This document shows positions 32,897 through 44,830 of a DNA stretch of 64,000 nucleotides, piece by piece. Each line of letters starts with the position of its first letter. The stretch's first letter is position 1. A model generated the notes under the pieces. It searched no databases, had not been told where the DNA came from, and saw only the letters and a program-made list of their open reading frames with translations. Made by a program: the position numbers and the translations under genes. The DNA is from Quillaja saponaria (taxonomy: Eukaryota > Streptophyta > Magnoliopsida > Fabales > Quillajaceae). Where the stretch lies: positions 24,302,350 through 24,366,349 of the forward strand of contig CM055608.1 in NCBI GenBank assembly GCA_029379385.1, in the 5' to 3' direction.

Positions 32897-34770
32897 TGGT
32901 TCTGAATGAGCCTTCTGATCAGATAAACAAAAGAAATTCATGCTTTAGCATTGACTGAAATACTCTCAACAACCTAGTCATAAGCTAAATAACATTTCAA
33001 AACTAGAAGACCCTTTTCAATGATCAGGCACTGTTAAGCTCCACTCAATGAAGCACAGCCATAGACATGTGACACCAAAACATGGATATGAGAACACACA
33101 ATCCATTTAGAAGTTAGGATATAGAAAATAAGGAGTTTGGATATGTGAAAGCCTAATAGAACTAGGTTATTCATTTTTGTTTACGTATTTTCATCTCTTT
33201 ACAACCCTTACTTTCTTAGATGCATCTTTTTTCTAGAAAATAAAACCATATAACTGTAAGCAGACGTTTTTATTGTCCGTTTTAGCTAAAAGTCTAAATT
33301 ATGAAAGCTAATTATTTTTGCTAAGAAGATGTGCCTCAAATGAAACAAAGCCCACCAAACACCCTCAGACTATAGTTCATCGGCAGTTGATAAACTTGAC
33401 CATCATTCACCATCCATGGCTGGTTAAATACATGTTAGCATTATATTGAAATGAGATAGAAATCAGCCATAAAAGAAAACTAAGATTGACTACAACAAGA
33501 GAAGCACCTTCAGGGTCTATTTGGATGGAGGGGAATGGAAGGAAAGGAAAGGAGAGGAGAGGACAATATACATTTCTTCTTGTTTGGGAAGTTTTTTTTT
33601 TTTTTTTTTTTTTGGAAGGTACATGTATCCCTCCAAATAAGAAATATACCTTATCCTTTCCTTTCCTCTCCTCTCCTTTCCTTTCAATTTTTTTAACTTT
33701 CAAATGAGAAAAAGGATAAGTGTCAATTTTCCTCCACTCTCCTTCTATTTACTTTCCTCTCATTTTCCCTCCCAAATAGACCCTCAAGTAGAATGGCATA
33801 TGTCCTATTGAGCAAGGGAAGTAATACAACCCAAGACATGTATAACATAGAACCAATATATAGTAGTAATAATAAATAGAAACAGAAGAAAATGAATACT
33901 ACAAATAAACTGATATTTAAAGGGGTTGCAAGTTGCAACAGAATGAACATTCCTCACATACACCAACATATGAACACAGAAAGACAAAACCACAACCAGT
34001 TTAATCTAAAGCTTCTAAACTACTAAAGCAATTGCAATCAGTAGGCAGCCACATATACCACATTGAACAAATTGATGAAGGCACTAAACAGTCTAGAAAA
34101 TTTGTTAATTTGGTACGAGTATGACAAAAGGAGAATCTCTTGCCAGCGACAAGTGTCATTTCAATTGTTAAGGCAACTGACAACACCTTTGCTGGCAACT
34201 TACAAACTACATCCCTAAAAATCATCAACTCACGTTATAATGTTTCCCCAAGGTAGAAACATTATTTGTCAATCAACCAAACATTCAATAAACAAATGAC
34301 CTTCCTTTGATATCTTCTTCTATATAATCACTAAGAACATGAAAAATTAAAATTGAGAAGCCAGCACTCATCTTTGCAGCTACAAAAATAAATCAAAAAA
34401 ATCATACAACTGAACTTGTAATATTGCTTTGGGAAATTGCAAATTCTACTTTCAGCAGTTCAAATACTAATGCAGGTAACAAATGTTGAATACCAGATGA
34501 ACAAAATAAAATGCAGATAATAATCTAGTAAACTTACCTATTATGTGAAAAATGTCTAACCAAAACATAGAACTTTCCTAATGCCGGTCCTTGCAAACGG
34601 ATTGTTCCAGTCTATAAGATAGACTGAGGGAGAATAGGGTAGAAAGGGTGGAAAACTGTGAGAAAATGAGGAGAAGAACAAGAAGAAGCAGCCTTGCTTT
34701 TTCAAAATGTAATTCCTGACCATGCCTACCCTTCCGAAAACTTGAATAAAATTGTTTTCCTTCCTCAATC
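32897..34770 (-). other. SCAB 5' leader exon and leader intron (predicted)
   Basis: The first coding exon opens at an acceptor (gatcag, exon from 32914), so an untranslated exon must lie upstream. A strong donor, TAG|GTAAGTTTAC on the minus strand, occurs at 34538/34537, preceded by a leader-like pyrimidine-rich stretch to about 34770. This predicts a leader intron of 34537-32915. It contains the MITE at 33513-33783. The transcription start is not determined. Confidence 0.5.
33513..33783. mobile_element. Tourist-like (PIF/Harbinger-type) MITE
   Basis: 271 bp with matching inverted ends GGGTCTATTTGG and CCAAATAGACCC, flanked by the 3-bp duplication TCA (33510-33512 and 33784-33786). GGGTCTRTTTGG ends with a 3-bp target site are typical of Tourist elements, although TWA is the usual target. 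The inside is a second foldback: a GGAAAGG/GGAGAGG purine run at 33530-33565 pairs with its complement at 33655-33690 around a T-run. No coding capacity. It lies in the predicted SCAB leader intron. Confidence 0.75.
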
Positions 34771-36775
34771 ATTTTACCCGGTTAAAATTTGCTGGTGATA
34801 CAGTAAAAGGTAAACCCTACAAGTCCACGAGCTGGCCCCACATCCAGATATGGGTCCCAAAAAAATGGTTTTCTTTTCTCTCTCATTTTCATGTTTTTTC
34901 CAAGCTATCAACAACTTACATGAGGTATTACATTTTATCGTTTAAAGGCATGCCATCCAGGCTCAGATTAAAGAATGACATATTAGGCGGGCCTCAAATT
35001 AATTCAATCCTTGAGCAAGCCTTCCAGACCCAAAATTAAAACAAAAGATAAAAATAAATTTATTTCTCAAATAAATTTGAACTTAAAAAATTATTTTCAC
35101 ATTTTTTTTCTAATCCACATTTCTGAAAAGAATTTATAAAAACTTATTCTTCTAAAGTTTTTGAAAAATATTCAAAGCCATAAAATCATTTTATATTTTT
35201 CAACTTAGCAGAACTACGTTAACTGAATAACCTTGAACTTGAAGTGTTTGGCGGGGAACTAAGGTGGGTTGCGTTGTTTTAACAACCCTCTGTTATAAAT
35301 AAATTTACCAAAATGCCACTACATAATAAGCAACCAAGTGGACAATTTTGGTTGGAAAAAACTGGAGGAGAGGTTGGTTTTCTAACTACCTACCTAAGAG
35401 TTAAATAATCTGAGAAAAAGACAGTATGAAAATTGAAATAATAAAAAATGGGATTGGTCATTTTTATATTTTTTTGTTCGGGTATTAAATGGGATTGGCC
35501 TTTGGTCCCAAAGGAACATGCACGTGAGAGTGAGCACTGGGGCAAGAAAATTAGGGACATGTCCAATTGTCCATAACCATCATTGCCGAACTTGATTTGT
35601 TGGTCAAATTGTATCCAATTTATTTTTTTATATTTTGGTTTAAAATAAACAATTTGTTGAAGATGTGCATGTTCCTTGCTTACAATTGAATATATATATT
35701 CTTCATACCAATTGCTGCTAATGGGGTTTTCATATTGATTATAGTAAGAACAGAGTATATCTACTAAAATTATTCCAATTGGAATTTAAATAATGAATAT
35801 AAAGATTCATCCAACTTGCTTATGACGTTTTACCATACAAATATTACAATTTTTTTAATGGCAAAACAAATATACATCTTATTTGCCTATGTCCCCAATT
35901 GGATGAGCGGTCTAGGACATGTGTCCCGCACCCCCAGGTTGCCTGGGACTCCAGGGCCAAAGATGCGGCCCTTTTGGCACTCACCAGTCGAAGTCTACGC
36001 ATTCCAGGCTTGGTGTTCAAGAAGTAGCCCAACGACTGCTTCTCGGCAGTGCATCCCAGGTCGTAGCCTAATTATCTTGTTCCCTTTTATGTCATTTAGC
36101 TTTGGTATTATCATTTTTCTGTCCCTCCGGAGCTTTTTGACAACTCAGCACACACTAAAAATGAATATCTTTTTTATTAATTTACAAACAAATCAGTTTT
36201 GTATATTATGATCACAAATCACAGTTTTTGAACAATCCAAATACATTAAAAATAAGACAAGTTAGAGACTACGGTTCTCACCTCATCAATCCAAATAAAG
36301 CCTAAGATAAAGGTACCGCGATGGGAGGATTTTTCAAATTTTACATTTTTTTAATTCAATGCTAATACTTGAAGAAAACTATTACTATATCGTAAGGATT
36401 CATTATGTGGAGATATCATGGTCTTCAACAACTTTAATTATTAATTTAAGAAGTTAGTAAAGATTAAACATTGAAATGATGGCTGTCTTAGTTAGATATA
36501 ACAATATTAGTTAAACTAACGGCTAATTAAGTTTATTAGTTGTGGTGGGGAAGCATTTGGTAGGTGGCAGTGAAAGAACTTATTATCCTTAATCATTAGG
36601 GCCCTGTTGGTAACTATTAGACCCTTGACATGTGGAGATGCTAGTAGCATGGTTCAGCCTTGTGTCATGTTGATCGAGAGGCAAAACAACATTGTTACTC
36701 GTTGTAAACAAGGTTGGAACATAGTAGGAAAGCTATGGTTTGGTGGCTGCAATGTTATGTAGTCGATAAGTATAT
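34771..36775. other. SCAB upstream region and intergenic DNA
   Basis: The SCAB promoter must start here, but I could not assign a TATA box safely. No gene is visible. The stretch 35885-36075 differs sharply in base composition and is listed separately. Confidence 0.5.
35885..36075. other. GC-rich island of unknown origin
   Basis: About 190 bp of GC-rich sequence (cgcacccccaggttgcctgg, gccaaagatgcggccc) in strongly AT-rich DNA. The minus strand is open for 62 codons (positions 36032-35844) without a family signature. It could be a piece of a coding exon, a transposon or an unrecognised insertion. I see no poly(A), terminal repeats or RNA-gene signature. Confidence 0.4.
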
Positions 36776-38090
36776 GATATAGCCTTATTACATATTCTTT
36801 TAGTCATTTATTTTAGTTATATTCTAAATTTTTAGTTTGATTTTGCTTAAATTTAGTTTAATTTCTAGTTGAGTCCTTATCGTATTAGGATGTTAAATCC
36901 TATTTCATTTTGGCTAGGATTTAGGTTTTAATAAGAGTTTTAATCCATATTAACTTAGTTCATGTGTTTTGTAGGTCTTAAAGTACTCTCATTGGAAGTC
37001 AAATTGGACAAGAATTCGAGCTAAATCGCAAGGCAACATGTTGTTGCCATAAAGCGATGGAGCCACGGCACCAAAAAGCTAGTGTTGTGATGCCAAGAGT
37101 TAGTAGGCCCAGCGTCGTAGCACCAGGATTTGGGGCACCGTAGTGCCAATTCCTCTTTCATCTATTTTCTTAGCCGACTTAAGCGCTGCAACATTGGGAA
37201 GTTGTGGCCCAATAAACAGTCCGAAATCGAACTCAAATTGAGGGTTTTGAAACTTATTTAAAAGGAAATGACTTGGGAATTCAAAAGACACAATTAAACT
37301 AAGAAATTCTAGAGAAAGAAAGCCATCAATGGTGCAAGAATGCAAGAAGAACTTGGATGGTTGAAGATTGACAACCTATCGATTTTCTATTATTCTATTC
37401 CTTCTTTACTTTTCTTGTATTTCTTTGATGATTACATTATTTGAATCCATGTTTACATTAACTAGCATGGAGTAGTTTATTGATTGCTTAGGGTTTGGTA
37501 TTTGGATTGTTTATTTTATTCTATTCTTAATGCTTCTAATTGCTTAGCTACCAATTAGATTGATGTAATAACCTAAACAAACTTAGAAAATGGAGTTTAG
37601 GTTCCTTGAATGATATTAGTACTTGTCTGCATTAATTCACATGATTGTTTGAATTTTATTCGTATATGGGATAGGAATATAATACCTATATGTCTTGTGC
37701 AGCTGTCTAATCTTAATAAATTTTGTTTAACTCAATTCTCATAAGAATATAGTGAATTAATTAAGTTATATATTATATAAGCAATTCGGTGGATATTTAT
37801 AATTGAATTAGAATCCTAGGTTAATAATTTGATATCATAACTAAGCATGACAATATAGCAATAATTCAAGTGAAGTATTAAGAAAAATTGTAATTCTAAG
37901 CTTTGTCCATTGAATTCTTAGGTTTAATTTCACCTTAGTTAGTTTTAGTTTAAATTAATTTTTCAACCATAATTCGTTTGTTTGGATAAAATTAGAATTG
38001 TGTTAATTTTAGTACTTAGCTAAATATTAGTAATAATTTTTCGTGGAATGGACACTCTACTTTCACTATATTACTTGCAGTGATAATATC
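36776..38090 (+). mobile_element. Probable Ty3-gypsy (Tat/Ogre-like) LTR, boundaries uncertain
   Basis: The run has the composition and phrases I associate with long LTRs of non-chromovirus gypsy elements: gcaccaggatttggggcacc-type GC phrases near 37130 in an otherwise AT-rich frame, and a terminal segment gtggaatggacactctactt near 38045 just before a possible tg...ca end. No second copy or internal domains are in the window, so it would be a solo LTR or fragment. The assignment rests on pattern memory, not on paired repeats. Confidence 0.4.
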
Positions 38091-39282
38091 AACAACACCA
38101 TACCACTATGGGCTTGTACATTGAGTTTGGCATTAAGCAGCCTTAGAGGAAAAGGCTTAACACTTGCAGACATTGAAGATTTCTTGTTGAGAAAAAAAGG
38201 CAGCAGGTTGCAAATAGTTAGTCTTGTGTAGCCACTATGCAACTGGCCTGATGCAGGCAACATCTGAGTTGCCCTCGGTATAGGCATGCAAGATGGTGCT
38301 GCACAGGTTGCAGCAATGTTTGACGATCGACACAAGCTAGCAGCAACAAAGCCTACTGCAGCAAACAGCTGGGATGCAGACATACAGGGTTGGATTCAAT
38401 GGGTAATGTGCTTTAAGTAGGCTTAGTAGGGTCAAAACTTAATGTATTGTTGATAGAAATGTAATTGGGTTTATGAATTATGTATGCTGACTAACATGTC
38501 CTGACAGGTTAGGCTTGTGGCTATGTCTTTGATGGGCTTAGCAAGCAGTTGGCTTTGGTTGGGCTATTAGCAATTCTATGGTGGGACTGCTAGCCAAGGC
38601 AGGAAGCCTTGGACGTGCTGGAGTGCATACTGCACAATAGCAGACCACCTGGATAGCAGTTACATGACAGTTAAGCAAGGCAGCAAATGCAGGAAGTGGT
38701 TGATGGCAGTTGAAACTGCCCCTAAATTGTAGTAAGGTGGATTACAGGCTACTGGACGATTTTGTTAGTGGCTTGGGAGTTCTCAAAATGTGGGGAAATG
38801 CTGCTACAACTGTTGGATAGTTGAGATAGTGGCTAGAAGTTCCTAAAATCGTGGCTTGATGGCTGAAGTTTATTGAGACAAATCTACATGTGTGTTTAAT
38901 TCTTGTGAGTAGGCAGTTTGACAACACAGTTAGTGCCTATGCATCATGGATGTTGTTGCCAAGTGTGGGGATCACTTGCAAGGCCTATATAAAGGCTTGT
39001 TTGTGTTAGAAATGTGGTTTGCCATTTGTGAGTTTTAATCTAGCTAGAAATCTAGGACAATTCTGGGTGGGAATTGTGTAAACCATTGCAACACAGTGTG
39101 TATGTTTTTTCTTTTGACATTAATAAAAGGTTGGGAACTGTTCCTGTAAACCGTGATTTTTGCTTTGTGTTTGCTTATAATTGTACTTGTATGTATAATT
39201 TGTGTGAGTGGCTAAGACTTGGCATCGGTTGTGAAGTACCGTCATCGTGCTGCATGCCAAAAAAAAAAATAACCTCTGTTAG
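38091..39282. other. Unclassified repeat-like DNA upstream of copia-2
   Basis: Higher GC than its surroundings, rich in gcag/ggcag words, with a TATA-like ctatataaaggc near 38982 and an aataaa near 39121, as in an LTR promoter and polyadenylation region. It continues after copia-2, which inserted into it at 39282/44048. No domain is recognisable. Confidence 0.4.
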
Positions 39283-42200
39283 TGTTGGTTGAATAAGTCA
39301 ATATGTTTGTTAAGATTTTTTCTCATCTTACCTTGGTCTTTAGGAGTCTATCTAGTTTATTGAGTCTGTTTCATTCAGCTCCTGTTATTTTGCTTAGCTC
39401 CGTTTGTTTTGACTTTCTATTAATGTAATGGTCTATATAAAGAGACAATACTTAATTCAATAAACAGAACACAGAACAAGCAATTCTTTCTTCTTCCTTT
39501 GCCTTACTATAAAGTTTTCTACTGGCAACTTTGAACCTGTAACAGTGATATCAGAGCCAAGGTTGAAACATTAAGGGCAGAGAAGACCTGTGAGTGCTAG
39601 TGAAATCTGAGAGTAAAAAGAAAGACTGTGCAGCAGCTAGTGTCTTTTGATTGCAGCAGCAAAATATTGTTGATGGCCTCAGAAAATTTTGTGCAACCTG
39701 CCATCCCGCGCTTTGATGGTCATTATAATCATTGGAGCATGCTGATGGAGAACTTCCTTAAGTCCAAAGAATATTGGCAGGTTGTTAGTGCTAGTGTAGA
39801 AGAGGCAGCAGCCCAGTACTGCTCTATCAAACGCACAAAAGGTAGAGTTAGAAGGCCTAAGGCTAAAGGATTTGAAGGCAAAGAATTACTTTTTCCAGGC
39901 AATTGATCAGTCTATCCTAGAAACCATTCTCTGCAAAGAAACTTCCAAGCAGATTTGGGATTCCATGAAAAAGAAATTTCAGGGATCAGCAAGGGCAAAA
40001 AGGCAGCAGCTTCAAGCACTTCGTTCGGAGTTTGAAACACTTCGAATGAAAACAGGGGAGTCGGTTTCTGATTTCTTTTCAAGGACAATGGCGATTATCA
40101 ACAAGATGCATATTCATAGAGAAAAGATGAAGGACGTGATTGTGATTGAGAAAATTCTTCGGTTGATGACGCCAAAGTTTAACTATGTGGTTTGTGTAAT
40201 TGAAGAATCAAAGGATACTACTGATCTTTCAATTGATGAACTGCAAGGATCATTGTTGGTATATGAACAAAAAATGGTTCACCAAGACAAAGGAGAGCAA
40301 GCATTGAAAGCAGCCACCAACAAAGGAGAACAAGCATCTCTAACACCAAATTATGCAGATTAAAAAAAAGGAAAAGGTAGAGGACGTAAGGATTACAAAC
40401 AACCACATCAAAAATCTGAAGATATTCACTCAAATGATTCACAAGGGAGAGGAAGAGGTCGAAACGATTACCAATCAAAGACAGTAAATAAATCTCACAT
40501 TGAGTGCTTCAGATGTCACAGGTATGGCCATTACAAGTCAGAATGTCGTACCAAGTTATCTAAAGAAGGAAGTAGCAAAGCTAATCTTGCAGAAACAGAA
40601 GAAGTGTCTTGGTTGATGGTTTGTCATGCCAAAGAGGACACTCATAAGAATTTATGGTATTTAGGACATGGGTTGCAGCAACCATATGTCTGGAGACAAA
40701 TCTGCATTCTCTGATTTGGATGAATTCTTTCGTGATAATGTGAAATTTGATGACAACTCCAAAGTTTCGGTCATGGGAAAAGGAAAGGTAATAATTCAGA
40801 CCAAAGAAAATTCGATTTAGACTATATCTAATGTTCTTTTTGTACCAGAGTTGAGAACAAATTTGCTTAGCGTGGGCCAACTTCAAGAAAAAGGATATGA
40901 AATCTCTATAAAAAATGGAGTATGCCGGATTGAAGATAAAGAATTGGGCTTAATAGCTCAAGTCAACATGACTGCTAACCGAATGTTTCCTTTATATCTT
41001 CAAAACATCTCTTATTCTTGTTTCTCGGCAAGAGTAAGGGATGAGGCTTGGCTATGGCACTTTCGGTATGGACATTTGAATTTTGGTGGATTAAAAATAC
41101 TACATCAGAAGAGATGGTGACTGGTCTTCCTCAAATTGATGTTCCTTCTCAATTATGTGAAGAATGCGTTGTTGGCAAACAACATTGTAATCAGTTTCCA
41201 CAAGGAAAAGCATGGAGAGCAAAAAAGGTCTTGGAGTTGATTCATTCTGACATTTGTGGGCCAATAAACCCTAACTTCAAACGGAGGTAAAAGATATCTA
41301 ATTACTTTCATTGATGATTATAGCCGAAAAACATGGGTTTATTTTTTGCAAGAGAAATCAGAAGCATTGTCAGCTTTTAAGATATTTAAAGTGCTGGTTG
41401 AAAAGGAGTCAGGTTGTTCAATAAAAATTTTACGCACTGACCATGGTGTAGAATACAACTCACTTGACTTTGCAGATTTTTGGAGACTCATGGAATTAAG
41501 ATGCAGCTTACAACAGCCTACACACCTCAGCAAAATGGTGTTTGTGAGAGAAAGAATCGTACTATTCTAAATATGGTGCGAAGTCTTTTATCGAGAAGTG
41601 GTGTTCCAAAAAATTTCTGGCCTGAAGCAATTAATTGGAGCATTCATATATTGAACATAAGCCCCACACTTGCTGTTCAAAATATAACACCTGAAGAAGC
41701 ATGGAGTGGATATAGACCAGCTGTTGATCACTTCAGAATTTTTGGCTGTATAACATATGCCCATATTCTAGATCAAAAAAGGAGTAAACTTGATGATAAA
41801 GGAAGAAAAATGTGTTTTTCTTGGTGTTTGTAATCAATCAAAGACTTACAAGCTGTATAATCCTAGCACCATGAAAATCATCATTAGTCGCGATGTTGTG
41901 TTTGATGAAGAACGAACCTGGCCTTGGAACGAGAAAAACATTGGACAAAAACAAAGTATTCAAATAGATTTTGATAGTGATGAGACAATCCAACAGCCAA
42001 TAGAGAATTTGCAACATCCAGCAAATTTGCAAATTATCCCAGATACTCAAAATTCACCTACAACAGTAGTGAATGATGTACAGCAGTCACAACGCATTAG
42101 AAAAAGACCTGCATGGATGATTGATTACGAAGTTGATGAAACTGACCAATCTGAAGATCCACTTACATATTTTGCTCTTTTTTCAGATTATGATCCTACA

Positions 42201-44047
42201 GTTTTTGAAGATGCTGTTAAAGAAACAAAATGGCAGAAAAGCCATGGATGCTGAAATTACAGCAATTGAAAAAAATCATACTTGGGAGTTGACTGATCTT
42301 CCAAGAAGGGCACAAGACAATTGGTGTCAAGTGGGTCTACAAGACAAAAATGAAGGAAAATGGTGAAGTTGACAAATACAAGGCACGTTTGGTGGCTAAA
42401 GGCTATAAGCAAGAGTTTGGTGTTGATTTCAAAGAAGTTTTTGCTCCTGTTGCCAGACTAGATACAATCAGATTGGTGGTCGCTTTGGCTGCACAAAACT
42501 CATGGTCCATCTTCTAATTAGATGTAAAATCGGCATTCCTGCATGGAGAATTGGAAGAACAGGTATTCATTGATCAACCTCTTGGTTATGTGAAATTAGG
42601 AAGTGAACATAAAGTTTATAAGTTAAAGAAAGCACTATATGGACTAAAACAAACTCCACGGGCTTGGTATAGTCGTATTGATAAGTATTTTTTAGAGGAA
42701 GGTTTTGAAAAATGTCCATATGAGCATACACTATTTGTTAAAAATGAAGATGGAGGAAAAATGCTGATAGTATGTCTATATGTAGATGATCTTATATTTA
42801 CTGGAAATGATGCTGTCATGTTTGAAAAGTTTAAGAAGTCTATGATGGTTGAGTTTGAAATGTTTGATTTGGGTATGATGCATTATTTTCTTAGAATTGA
42901 AGTGGTGCAATTTGCTGCTGGAATTTTTATATCCCAAAAGAAGTATATTCAGGGACGTTCTACACAGATTTCAGATGGCGAATTGTAATTCTAGTAAATA
43001 CACCAACTGAGTTTGGTTTGAAGCTATCTAAAGATTCTGGTGGAAAGAAGGTGGACAACACCTTTTACAAACAAATTGTGGGAAGCTTAATGTATTTGAC
43101 TGCAACAAGACCTGACATAATTCATGCTGTGAGTCTCATTAGCAGGTACATGGAATATCCAACAGAGATGCATCTACTAGCTGCCAAAAGGACTTTTAGG
43201 TACTTGAAAGGTACAATGGAATTTGGGTTGTTCTACAAGAAGGGAGAAAAATCAACTTTAACGGGTTTTACAGATAGTGATTATACAGGAGATCAAGATG
43301 ATAGAAAAAGTACTTCAGGTTTTGTTTTTATGCTCGGTTCAAGGGCTGTTTCATGGTCATCAAAGAAGCAGCCAATTGTCACTTTATCAACCACTGAAGC
43401 TGAGTTCGTTGCAAGCAACTTTATGTGCATGTCAAGCTATATGGTTGAAAAGAATTCTTGAAGAACTCTCATACAAAAGGGAAGGGCCTACCATAATTTT
43501 GTGACAACAACTCAACAATTAAACTTTCTAAAAATCTTGTTTTACATGGAAGGAGCAAGCACATAGATGTGAAGTATCGTTTCTTAAGAGATCTCACAAG
43601 AGATGGAATAATTAAGCTCATTCACTGTAGAAGTGAAGATCAAGTTGCTGATATATTTACTAAACTGCTCAAACTGCCTGCGTTTTTTAAACTAAGAAAG
43701 TTGCTTGGCATTTGTACTTTGAAAGATTTTGCTTGAAAAGCTTCTGAGTTTAAACTAGATGTTTACAAACATCAGTTTAAGGGAGGAATTGTTGGTTGAA
43801 TAAGTCAATATGTTTGTTAAGATTTTTTCTCATCTTACCTGGTCTTTAGGAGTCTATCTAGTTTGTTGAGTCTGTTTCATTTAGCTCATGTTATTTTGCT
43901 TAGCTTAGTTTGTTTTGACTTTCTGTTAATGTAATGGTCTATATAAAGAGACAATACTTGATTCAATAAACAGAACACAGAACAGCAGTTCTCTTCTTCC
44001 TTTGCCTTACTATAAAGTTTTCTACTGGCAACTTTGAACCTATAACA
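39283..44047 (+). mobile_element. Ty1-copia retrotransposon (copia-2), nearly complete
   Basis: 4,765 bp with LTRs 39283-39544 (262 bp) and 43790-44047 (258 bp), both starting TGTTGGTTGAATAAGTC and ending TAACA. The primer-binding site tgatatcagagcc begins at 39546 and a purine tract aagggaggaa precedes the 3' LTR. Flanks gttag (39278-39282) and attag (44048-44052) are a target duplication with one mismatch. By eye the LTRs differ at roughly a dozen positions, so the insertion is old but much younger than copia-1. A full gag-pol order is present, interrupted by a handful of frameshifts and stops. Confidence 0.94.
39673..43736 (+). pseudogene. copia-2 gag-pol polyprotein with frameshifts
   Basis: From ATG 39673 the frame runs into gag (MASENFVQPAIPRFDG), shifts near 39880 and continues to a stop at 40361. 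The gag zinc knuckle CFRCHRYGHYKSEC (40505-40546) is intact. Protease has DMGCSNHM near 40660, after a one-base shift, with M in place of the usual T or S. Integrase shows the HHCC finger (LWHFRYGHLN...CEEC) and FIDDYSRKTW, TPQQNGVCERKN, broken near 41285 and 41500. Reverse transcriptase has LYGLKQTPRAWY and YVDDLIFTGND (about 42776). RNase H has FTDSDYTGDQDDRKSTSG and LSTTEAEFVA, shifted near 43430. The end is near 43736. No active polyprotein can be made without several corrections. Confidence 0.92.
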
Positions 44048-44449
44048 ATTAGAACGCTGTGTGACAGTAATCGTGATTAGTTGTGACCGTCGTTAGGTCC
44101 ACTTTATGATTAGTTATGCCTAGCGTATCTTCACGAGTTATTACCTTCTCAATGACCATCTTGATTATTTGGTCTTGTTTCCATGATTTTTGTCTTTGGA
44201 ACCAATTGGTCTACCACACTTTAGGCGTGTCTTAGACTCATTAACGCTAGCTAACTGACTCACTAGGATACCAATCTTAAATTGCAGCATTTGCAGCTAG
44301 TATATTTTATTTGATTACTCTTTAGGGTCAGTAAATGCGTCTGGTAGTTGATTTGCTATACTTTGTAAGTAAATTATCCTTCAAACTTTATGTTCACATT
44401 TCTTTGTGCGAGAATCAAGATGAGATAATGATCATGCATTCCATGTAAT

Positions 44450-44830
44450 TTGTTTTTTCAGCTTCATATTTTCTCCCCCTAATGCTGGGAAAATTGTTTC
44501 AACGGTATTAAAATGACAATCGACAAATCATGCCGTAAATATCTCTTGTCAATTGTTCAAGATATTTAATTATAGAAAGAGATTCATATCCAACATATAT
44601 TCTTAGCCTCTTTTGAGAACCCATATTAATGCGTTGTAGTGGAGCAATTGAAACATGCATAATATACCGCAATCCAAAAATTCTTAAATGAAAAATATTT
44701 GACTCCTGACTAAATGCGAATTGTAAATGAGAGAATTTATGTTAACTTGTTGTCCTAATGCTTACAAAATTAGTGCTGCTGCATGTATAATAACATGCCC
44801 TTAAATATCTTATTTATTATATTAATTAAT
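44450..44830 (-). pseudogene. Antisense relic of a copia integrase/linker region
   Basis: Reading the minus strand gives decayed but ordered matches to the region after the copia integrase core: GHVIIHAAALI, then NICWI in place of the usual YVGY, then IVILIPL. It has many stops and frame changes. It is not part of copia-2, whose target site is nearby, and belongs to an older element in the opposite orientation. Confidence 0.55.

Noticed and set aside
32452..32909. Plus-strand open frames of 138 and 111 codons
   Set aside because: Antisense to the SCAB first coding exon. Their repetitive look comes from the 107-bp duplication.
38043..38383. Overlapping open frames on both strands near 38.2 kb
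   Set aside because: Both strands are open because of local composition. The region looks like LTR or repeat DNA and no domain could be named.
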